5,185 bases of DNA from an uncultured Flavobacteriales bacterium. Its GTDB lineage: Bacteria > Bacteroidota > Bacteroidia > CAIKAF01. The notes beneath the pieces were generated by a model, which was not told the origin of the DNA, did not search any database, and was given only the letters and a program-made list of their open reading frames with translations. This document shows positions 1-5,185 of this stretch, piece after piece (within the stretch, counting starts at the first letter, position 1; each line of letters opens with the position of its first letter). Where the stretch lies: assembly GCA_937925455.1 (NCBI GenBank), contig CALEWF010000189.1:1-5185 (forward strand), given 5' to 3'. The position numbers were made by a program, and so were the translations under genes.

Positions 1-126
1 AAATGAGTTGATTTGAAGATGTGTTGATTGTATTGTATTCGTAATTCGTTAAAGAAAATTAGGACAGCAACAGCGTAGCTTGCAAACCACATTGACCATG
101 CGTTTTGGGAGTTGGACGTTGGTGGT
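1..126. other. Non-coding intergenic sequence, left part
   Basis: All three forward frames hit stops within the first 16 bases, so no more than the last few codons of an upstream gene could lie here. The first 50 bases are low-complexity and T/G-rich, with two copies of GTTGATT (7-13 and 23-29) and TCGTAATT at 39-46. That octamer recurs at 170-177 inside the structured block. Short direct repeats also occur: ATGCGTT at 98-104 and 129-135, and GTTGG twice at 111-122. I see no RNA gene, promoter or coding signal. The degenerate repeats look like the simple intergenic filler common in Bacteroidota, which is an impression from pattern and not a database match. Confidence 0.5.
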
Positions 127-211
127 GTATGCGTTGTAGCATACAGATTGCTTCCCCGCCAAAGGCGGGTCGTAATTACGGATTGGGGCAATGGGGCATT
201 GGGTGAATCCG
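127..211. repeat. GC-rich block of stacked inverted repeats (REP/BIME-like, unclassified)
   Basis: Four inverted-repeat units lie almost end to end. GTATGC (127-132) pairs with GCATAC (139-144) over a 6-base loop. CCCGCC (155-160) pairs with GGCGGG (164-169) over a 3-base loop. CGTAATTACG (171-180) is a perfect 10-bp palindrome. CGGATT (179-184) pairs with AATCCG (206-211) and encloses a second stem, CAATG (189-193) with CATTG (197-201), over a GGG loop. Positions 151-240 are about 59% G+C by my count, against about 22% for 241-330. No T tract follows any hairpin on either strand, so ordinary intrinsic terminators are unlikely. The block looks like a dispersed intergenic palindromic repeat, but copy number cannot be judged from one window. 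A reverse-strand open frame across it (49-234) has no protein-like features. Confidence 0.55.
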
Positions 212-412
212 CCCCTCAAGTGACAGAGAAACACGCGACCGACCCTCTATAAAACAGTATGACAAAAAATTCTAATAGTAATTTTGGGATTTAAATCCAT
301 TTGTATTAAATTAAAACAAAATTGTCATTATACTTTTTTCCTGCAGCTTAAGAGTTGAAGAGAATAAGCCAATCACTAAAATCTGAACTTGTATCAAACT
401 AATTTTATTCCG
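212..412. other. Intergenic leader, no gene seen
   Basis: After about position 245 this stretch becomes very AT-rich and carries no open frame worth calling on either strand. An inverted pair, ATGACAA (259-265) and TTGTCAT (322-328), is separated by 56 bases and followed by a run of six T at 334-339. The loop is too long for a credible terminator. TAATTTTG at 279-286 fits the TAnnTTTG -7 pattern but has no TTG at a suitable distance upstream. I see nothing else functional. Confidence 0.5.
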
Positions 413-439
413 TTGATTTAGCCTTTTTTCTTAGGTTTG
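413..439 (+). promoter_or_regulatory. Candidate Bacteroidota-type promoter for the S46 peptidase gene
   Basis: TAGGTTTG at 432-439 is an exact match to the Bacteroidota -7 consensus TAnnTTTG. TTG at 413-415 can serve as the -33 element, with a 16-base spacer that is slightly shorter than usual. Transcription would begin around 446, leaving a leader of only about 14 bases before the ATG at 460. That leader has no Shine-Dalgarno motif, as is common in this phylum. The match is by motif only; in AT-rich DNA such octamers also arise by chance. Confidence 0.4.
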
Positions 440-459
440 CCAAGCATAATTCCTATAAC

Positions 460-2604
460 ATGAAAAAATATTGGATTTTTTTAATTGCTACTATTTTATT
501 TATTCGTCCCTTATGGGCGGTTGAAGGGATGTGGCTTCCTATTTTGCTGAAAGAACTGAATGAAAAAGAAATGAAAGCCATGGGAATGCGCATCAGTGCA
601 GAAGATTTGTATTCAATCAACCGAACTAGCCTGAAAGATGCCGTGTTTTTATTCGGCGGCGGTTGTACTTCTGAAATCATTTCTTCTCAAGGTTTATTAC
701 TTACTAACCATCATTGTGGATATGGACAAATTCAGTCGCACAGTTCATTACAAAACGATTATTTAAAATATGGATTTTGGGCAAAATCATTCAAAGAAGA
801 ATTACCTAACAAGGGGCTTACTGCCACCCGAATTGTTAGAATGGAAAATGTTACCAATGAAGTTCTAAAAGGGGCTTTAAAACAAGATGGTTCTCTGGAT
901 CAAACTATTGTAGATGCTAACAGCAAACGCATTGCACAACAAAGTGTATTAGGTACACATTACGAAGCAAGTGTAAAGCCATTTTATTACGGTAATGAAT
1001 ACTATCTTTTTGTTACAGAAACCTTTAAAGACATTCGCTTAGTAGGCACACCTCCTTCTTTCATCGGAAAGTTTGGTGGCGATACGGATAACTGGATGTG
1101 GCCCCGCCATACCGGAGATTTTGCTATATTCAGGATATATGCAGCCCCTGATAACAAACCAGCAGAATACAGCGAAAATAACGTTCCATACAAACCGCTT
1201 CATCATTTCCCGGTGTCGCTTAAGGGAGTTCAGCCCAATGATTTTACCTTGGTCTATGGATTCCCGGGCCGTACGCAGCAATACTTGCCTTCTGCCATGG
1301 TAAAACTCACCATGAATGACTTGAATCCCATACGTATTCAGATACGACAGAAAGCCTTATCAGTAATAGATAGGGCTATGGCTAGCAGCGATGAATTACG
1401 GATTAAATACGCAGCCAAACAATCACGAATTAGTAATGCATACAAAAAATGGATTGGTGAAAATCGCGGATTAAAAAAACTCGATGCTATACGAGTGAAA
1501 GAGGAGTGGGAAAGCAGATACATAAAAGCTGTGAAAGGTACAACCTATGAAACGCTGGTGCAGCAGTTTAATAACTGGGTGGAAAGTTTCAGACCTTATG
1601 CCAGGGCAAATGATTACTACAATGAATTAATTTTTTCAGGTCCTGAAATTATTCGTTATACAAACAACTTTGTAAAGTTTGTAAAATCATATACAGAACT
1701 AAAAGCCAAAGGAGAAGTAGATAAGCAAATTCAATCTCTTAAATCCGGTACAGAAGGATATTTCAAAAATTATGATGTAGAAGTAGATCGTCAAATTATG
1801 CTGGCAGTATTGCCTGTTTTTATATCCGGCTTAGAAGCTACGATGATTCCGCAGGTTATAAGAGAAGAGCTTGCGAAATTTAAAAATGATATTCCTGCAA
1901 TGGTTAACAGATTATATGCTTCTACTTTATTTGCCGATAAAAATAAAATTTTGGTCTGGCTTGAGAAGGTGGATGATAAAGCAATAAAGAAAATTACAGC
2001 AGATCCCATGTATAAGATAACCGATAATATCTATCAAACTTACCTTGATAAGGTTGATAAAGGATACAAGGAGTATTTTGATAAAATACAAGCTGCTATG
2101 TTCAGCTTCCTTAAATCAATCCGCCAGTATTTGCCCAACGATCGTCGTTATTATCCGGATGCAAACAGTACGCTACGCATTTCTTATGGCAAAGTGGAGG
2201 GATATTCCCCCAAAGACGGAGTTATTTATCAATGGCAAACTACTGTGGATGGAATCATCCAGAAATATATTCCCAATGACACGGAGTTCGATTTGGATCA
2301 GCGATTTATGGATTTGTATAAAAACAAAGATTATGGCCGTTATGGCTCTAATGGCACATTGCCTGTGGCTTTTACAGCGTCGAATCATACTACCGGCGGT
2401 AATTCCGGAAGTCCGGTATTAAATGCTGACGGACATCTCATTGGCATAAATTTTGACCGTGCTTGGGAAAGCACTATGAGCGATATAATGTATGACCCCG
2501 AACGATGCAGAAATATTACTTGCGATATTCGTTATGTATTGTGGGTCATAGATAAGTTTGCAGGTGCAACACATTTGGTGAATGAAATGACAATTATTGA
2601 ATAA
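460..2604 (+). CDS. dpp11: S46 family dipeptidyl-peptidase, DPP11-type (acidic P1 specificity)
   Basis: Secreted, probably periplasmic serine exopeptidase that removes dipeptides from the N-terminus of oligopeptides. The 714 residues match the usual S46 length of roughly 700-730. Residues 1-20 form a signal peptide, with likely cleavage after LWA, giving a mature start VEGMWLP. The chymotrypsin-like triad is visible: His85 in TNHHCGYG, Asp220 in RHTGDF and Ser649 in GGNSGSP. Asn211-Trp212 (in DTDNWMW), Asn326 and Asp666 match residues known in the family to hold the substrate's free amino terminus. Arg667, 18 residues after the catalytic Ser, matches the Arg that gives Porphyromonas DPP11 its Asp/Glu preference; DPP7 has Gly there. 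The middle, about 280-570, is the helical lid domain. Only four Cys occur: 69/86, likely the disulfide beside the active His, and 683/688. There is no type IX secretion tail. A gene for a small lipoprotein follows after 16 bases, probably in the same transcript. The family is certain; the specificity is inferred from one residue. Confidence 0.95.
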   Translation: MKKYWIFLIATILFIRPLWAVEGMWLPILLKELNEKEMKAMGMRISAEDLYSINRTSLKDAVFLFGGGCTSEIISSQGLLLTNHHCGYGQIQSHSSLQNDYLKYGFWAKSFKEELPNKGLTATRIVRMENVTNEVLKGALKQDGSLDQTIVDANSKRIAQQSVLGTHYEASVKPFYYGNEYYLFVTETFKDIRLVGTPPSFIGKFGGDTDNWMWPRHTGDFAIFRIYAAPDNKPAEYSENNVPYKPLHHFPVSLKGVQPNDFTLVYGFPGRTQQYLPSAMVKLTMNDLNPIRIQIRQKALSVIDRAMASSDELRIKYAAKQSRISNAYKKWIGENRGLKKLDAIRVKEEWESRYIKAVKGTTYETLVQQFNNWVESFRPYARANDYYNELIFSGPEIIRYTNNFVKFVKSYTELKAKGEVDKQIQSLKSGTEGYFKNYDVEVDRQIMLAVLPVFISGLEATMIPQVIREELAKFKNDIPAMVNRLYASTLFADKNKILVWLEKVDDKAIKKITADPMYKITDNIYQTYLDKVDKGYKEYFDKIQAAMFSFLKSIRQYLPNDRRYYPDANSTLRISYGKVEGYSPKDGVIYQWQTTVDGIIQKYIPNDTEFDLDQRFMDLYKNKDYGRYGSNGTLPVAFTASNHTTGGNSGSPVLNADGHLIGINFDRAWESTMSDIMYDPERCRNITCDIRYVLWVIDKFAGATHLVNEMTIIE

Positions 2605-2620
2605 CTTTGAAAAAAATTGT

Positions 2621-3046
2621 ATGAAAAAAGTATTGATTTCCTTATTTATTGCAGCCTCTGTTTCTACCGGTTGTGATACTCTAACCGGAACATTTACCGT
2701 AAATATCAATGGGCAGGCGTGGAATCCGCCGTTGCCGGTAGCTGTTAGAACAGGGAATAGATATACCATTACAGCAGCTTCTAATGATAAACAAATGATA
2801 TTTAATATTGGTACTAACCCTGGATCGTATGATATGAGTTTATTGGAAGGGCAATTTCAGCCGTTTGTTTATACGCCGAATCTTACAAATACCAGTGAAT
2901 ATTACGTTGGTTCTGCCGGTACGATTAACCTTACTTCAGTGAATAACAACCGCTTAAGTGGTAATTTTAATATCACCGCTACAAGCACATCATTAGGTAC
3001 AATCAATGTAACCGGTTCATTTTCTAATATTGTGGCCACCAACTAA
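2621..3046 (+). CDS. Small exported lipoprotein-like protein of unknown function (possibly DUF6252-like)
   Basis: 141 residues from the ATG at 2621. I chose this start over an in-frame TTG at 2597 because the TTG lies inside the preceding gene and would put eight residues with Glu and Cys ahead of the signal sequence. MKKVLISLFIAASVSTGC is a short signal peptide. Cys18 could be lipidated, although Ser at -3 makes VSTGC a weak lipobox. The mature part is rich in Asn, Thr, Ser and Gly and has alternating beta-strand character. It begins with FTVNINGQAW and ends with GTINLTSVNNNRLSGNFNIT then a GxFSNI motif. That layout (NGxxW near the start, RLSGxFxxTA near the end) recalls small Bacteroidota lipoproteins grouped as DUF6252. 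This is recall, not a search. No catalytic motif is seen. It lies 16 bases after the S46 gene and just before a terminator, so it is the last gene of a two-gene unit. Confidence 0.8.
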   Translation: MKKVLISLFIAASVSTGCDTLTGTFTVNINGQAWNPPLPVAVRTGNRYTITAASNDKQMIFNIGTNPGSYDMSLLEGQFQPFVYTPNLTNTSEYYVGSAGTINLTSVNNNRLSGNFNITATSTSLGTINVTGSFSNIVATN

Positions 3047-3073
3047 TCAATTACTTTGCTAATACTCATTTTC

Positions 3074-3100
3074 AAAAGCCAGAAATTTCTGGCTTTTTTT
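3074..3100 (+). terminator. Intrinsic terminator after the peptidase-lipoprotein unit
   Basis: A perfect palindrome with 12-base arms (3074-3085 and 3086-3097) contains the core AGCCAGAA / TTCTGGCT and runs into a seven-T tract at 3094-3100. The RNA would form about ten base pairs around an AATT loop, followed by U residues. It lies 27 bases after the lipoprotein stop codon. The A-run on the left arm mirrors the T tract, so the element could also work on the reverse strand, but no gene on that strand ends here. Confidence 0.88.
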
Positions 3101-3107
3101 ATATTTG
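3100..3107 (+). promoter_or_regulatory. Candidate -7 box for the M16 peptidase gene
   Basis: TATATTTG fits the Bacteroidota -7 consensus TAnnTTTG exactly and lies 19 bases before the ATG at 3127, almost the same distance as the box before the S46 gene (20 bases). Its first T is the last base of the terminator tract. No TTG is found at the normal -33 distance, because that position is occupied by the terminator hairpin, so the promoter is only half supported. The leader has no Shine-Dalgarno motif. Confidence 0.3.
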
Positions 3108-3126
3108 TTAATAAACCTATTTTCTA

Positions 3127-5185
3127 ATGAAACAAGTTAATTTGCGTTTATTTTATTACGTTGCAGCGTCATTTTTATTTTCTATCACTGTATTTTCACA
3201 AGCCAAGTTGGTGCAAGAAGTTACGGCATCCGGTAACGAATTAGTGATACCTTTTAAAAAATTCATTCTTCCCAATGGCCTTACTCTAATAGTACATGAA
3301 GATGATTCAGACCCAATAGTACACGTAGATGTTACATACCATGTGGGTTCTGCCCGTGAATTGGTAGGGCGATCCGGGTTTGCACACTTCTTTGAGCACA
3401 TGATGTTTCAAGGTTCAGAGCATGTAAGGGATGAAGAGCATTTTAAAATTGTTACAGAATCCGGTGGTACATTGAATGGAACTACCAATTTAGATCGAAC
3501 CAACTATTTTGAAACCATGCCGTCCAATTATCTGGAAACGGCTTTGTGGTTGGAAGCCGATCGGATGGGCTGGTTTCTCGATTCCGTTACCCAAGAAAAA
3601 TTTGAGATTCAAAGGGCAACCGTAAAAAATGAACGTGGCCAAAATTATGATAATCGCCCGTATGGATTAGTATATGAAAAAACCATTGAAGCTTTATATC
3701 CTTTTGGGCATCCTTATTCCTGGACAACGATTGGATATATTGAAGATTTGAATGCAGCTACACTCGACGATTTGAAGCGTTTCTTTTTGCGTTGGTATGG
3801 TCCTAACAATGCCACATTGACGGTAGCGGGTAATGTAAAAACAGACGAAGTGGTACGACTGGTAGAAAAATATTTTGGTAATATTCCCCGCGGACAAGAA
3901 GTATCGAATATGAAGCCACAACCGGCTCAACTTGTCGAAGACCGCTATATCTCGTATGAAGATAATATTCGATTTCCAATGCTTCGGATAACTTTTCCCG
4001 GAGTTGAAGCTCGCCATAAAGATGAAGCCGCATTGGATATATTGGCACATATTTTTGGGGGAGGTAATAACTCAGTGTTATATCAACACTTTGTAAAAAC
4101 ACAAAAAGCAATTCAAGCTACAGCAAATAATCCGGCTAATGAGCTGGCAGGTGAATTTGTAATTACAGTTTTACCCTACCCGGGAACATCATTGGCTGAA
4201 GTAGAAAATGAAATACGCCAATTATTTTTAGATTTTGAAAAACGCGGTATTACGGATGATGATTTAAATCGCTTTAAAGCTCAACATGAAGCCAATGAAA
4301 TTCGTGCACTTCAGAGCGTTTCAGGCAAAGCAAGTAAGTTGGCTTATTACCAAACTTTTACCGGTAATCCTAATTATCTGAAGCAAGACTTGGATCGCTA
4401 CAAAGCGGTAACCAAAGAAGATGTAATGCGTGTTTTTAATACGTATGTAAAAAATAAACCAGCTGTTATTCTTAGTGTGATTCCTAAAGGAAAATCTGAA
4501 CTTATTGCCCACCCTGATAACTACAAACGTCCTGAAGTTCCCGCCGGATTTAAAAATGACCTCAGTGAATACGAAAATCTTAAATACAACAAAGGGCAGT
4601 ATCCGTTTGACCCTTCCTATCGTCCACAACCCGGTCCTAATCCTGTGATTAAATTGCCCGATTATTGGACTACTGAGTTTGAAAATGGCCTTAAGCTCAT
4701 AGCTACAGAATATGATGAATTACCCGTTGTTGCTATGCGAATTTTATTAGACGGGGGCAAATTGCTTGATGGCATGGATAAAGTGGGGTTAGCCTATCTT
4801 ACCGCTGACCTGATGAAGGAAGGAACTAAAAATTATACGGCCGAACAGTTGAGTTTGAATTTGGAATTGCTGGGTAGTGATATTGATGTGAGTGCATCTT
4901 CAGAGGGAATAGAGATTAGTGTTTTTTCATTGAAAAAGAATTTTGACAAAACAATGGAATACTTAAAAGAAATTATGTTTTCACCTCGTTTTGATGAAGC
5001 AGATTTTGAACGTTTGAAAAAAGAGCAGTTAGAAGCCATTGCCAATCAAAAAAATCAAGCCTCTACTATTGCCAATAATGTGCTAAACCGGGTGATGTAT
5101 GGCGATGAAAGTATTTACAGTATTCCCACTATCGGAACTGAAAAAACCGTTTCATCCATTACCTTAGAAGATGTGAAAAAGTATT
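3127..5185 (+). CDS. Secreted M16 family zinc peptidase (insulinase/pitrilysin-like), 3' end cut by window
   Basis: Zinc endopeptidase of the two-halved M16 type, probably periplasmic, degrading peptides. It is open to the window end: 686 residues are visible, no stop is reached, and base 5185 is the first of the next codon. Relatives of this layout are about 900-960 residues, so some 250 are missing. Residues 1-24 form a signal peptide (likely cleavage VFS|QA). The first half starts near 44 (FKKFILPNGLTLIVHED). It carries the inverted zinc motif HxxEH at His87, Glu90 and His91 (HFFEH), with the third ligand Glu169 in VKNERG. GGGNNSVLY near 311-319 and VILSVIPKG near 447-455 are typical of the domain that follows. 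A second M16 half begins near 513 (WTTEFENGLKL). Where HxxEH should be it has YLTADLM (557-563), so this half is non-catalytic, as usual for the family. No Cys occurs in the visible part. The ATG is the first one before the signal sequence and follows a terminator, which suggests its own promoter. Confidence 0.95.
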   Translation, partial: MKQVNLRLFYYVAASFLFSITVFSQAKLVQEVTASGNELVIPFKKFILPNGLTLIVHEDDSDPIVHVDVTYHVGSARELVGRSGFAHFFEHMMFQGSEHVRDEEHFKIVTESGGTLNGTTNLDRTNYFETMPSNYLETALWLEADRMGWFLDSVTQEKFEIQRATVKNERGQNYDNRPYGLVYEKTIEALYPFGHPYSWTTIGYIEDLNAATLDDLKRFFLRWYGPNNATLTVAGNVKTDEVVRLVEKYFGNIPRGQEVSNMKPQPAQLVEDRYISYEDNIRFPMLRITFPGVEARHKDEAALDILAHIFGGGNNSVLYQHFVKTQKAIQATANNPANELAGEFVITVLPYPGTSLAEVENEIRQLFLDFEKRGITDDDLNRFKAQHEANEIRALQSVSGKASKLAYYQTFTGNPNYLKQDLDRYKAVTKEDVMRVFNTYVKNKPAVILSVIPKGKSELIAHPDNYKRPEVPAGFKNDLSEYENLKYNKGQYPFDPSYRPQPGPNPVIKLPDYWTTEFENGLKLIATEYDELPVVAMRILLDGGKLLDGMDKVGLAYLTADLMKEGTKNYTAEQLSLNLELLGSDIDVSASSEGIEISVFSLKKNFDKTMEYLKEIMFSPRFDEADFERLKKEQLEAIANQKNQASTIANNVLNRVMYGDESIYSIPTIGTEKTVSSITLEDVKKY

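Noticed and set aside
49..234. Reverse-strand 61-residue open frame
   Set aside because: It spans the inverted-repeat block, is rich in Cys and Pro, has no domain or plausible signal sequence, and its composition follows the repeat rather than coding DNA.
279..286. TAATTTTG as a promoter -7 box
   Set aside because: No TTG lies at a workable -33 distance and it is about 170 bases from the gene; the box at 432-439 is a better candidate.
259..339. ATGACAA / TTGTCAT pair followed by six T as a terminator
   Set aside because: The 56-base AT-rich loop between seven-base arms would not make a stable terminator hairpin, and no gene ends upstream.
2045..2422. Forward 125-residue open frame inside the S46 gene
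   Set aside because: It is in another frame of a certain gene; its translation shows no recognisable motif and has the Ile/Arg-rich look of an out-of-frame shadow.
2597..2620. Longer start for the small lipoprotein at TTG 2597
   Set aside because: It overlaps the S46 stop and adds eight polar residues before a normal MKK signal peptide start at 2621.
2419..2769. Reverse-strand 116-residue frame across the S46/lipoprotein junction
   Set aside because: It is antisense to two supported genes and has no promoter, signal or domain evidence.
3694..4111. Two overlapping reverse-strand frames (118 and 102 residues)
   Set aside because: They lie opposite the well-conserved M16 coding sequence and overlap each other in different frames, as expected of antisense shadows.
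4660..5185. Loss of the zinc motif in the second M16 half as evidence of decay
   Set aside because: In two-halved M16 peptidases the second half normally lacks HxxEH; the first half keeps all zinc ligands and the frame is intact.

Overview
This window looks like a chromosomal piece of a Bacteroidota genome, perhaps from the Chitinophagales/Sphingobacteriia side, though the exact lineage is a guess. Four things point this way. The coding sequence is AT-rich. None of the three genes has a Shine-Dalgarno motif. TAnnTTTG-type -7 boxes sit just upstream of two starts. The gene content is an S46 dipeptidyl-peptidase (a family concentrated in Bacteroidota and some Proteobacteria), a small exported lipoprotein-like protein and a large secreted M16 zinc peptidase.

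Layout. Positions 1-459 hold no convincing gene. Within them, about 127-211 is a compact GC-rich block of stacked inverted repeats (three hairpins and a perfect 10-bp palindrome) that resembles an intergenic repetitive element. About 241-459 is very AT-rich leader DNA ending in a candidate promoter. Positions 460-2604 encode a complete 714-residue S46 peptidase with the full catalytic triad and the Arg that marks DPP11-type (Asp/Glu-specific) enzymes. After a 16-base gap, 2621-3046 encodes a 141-residue exported, probably lipidated beta-rich protein of unknown function. A strong intrinsic terminator at 3074-3100 closes this two-gene unit. A candidate -7 box shares the last T of the terminator tract, and 3127-5185 then encodes a secreted M16 (insulinase/pitrilysin-like) zinc peptidase that runs off the right edge, with 686 residues visible.

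How the genes fit together. Both enzymes carry signal peptides and act outside the cytoplasm. The S46 enzyme would remove dipeptides with an acidic penultimate residue from oligopeptides in the periplasm. The M16 enzyme would degrade larger peptides. Together they suggest extracytoplasmic peptide catabolism, but the terminator between them argues for separate transcription. I see no defence system, CRISPR array, insertion sequence, tRNA or rRNA, and no clear new biological system. The least explained parts are the structured upstream repeat block and the small lipoprotein co-transcribed with the peptidase.
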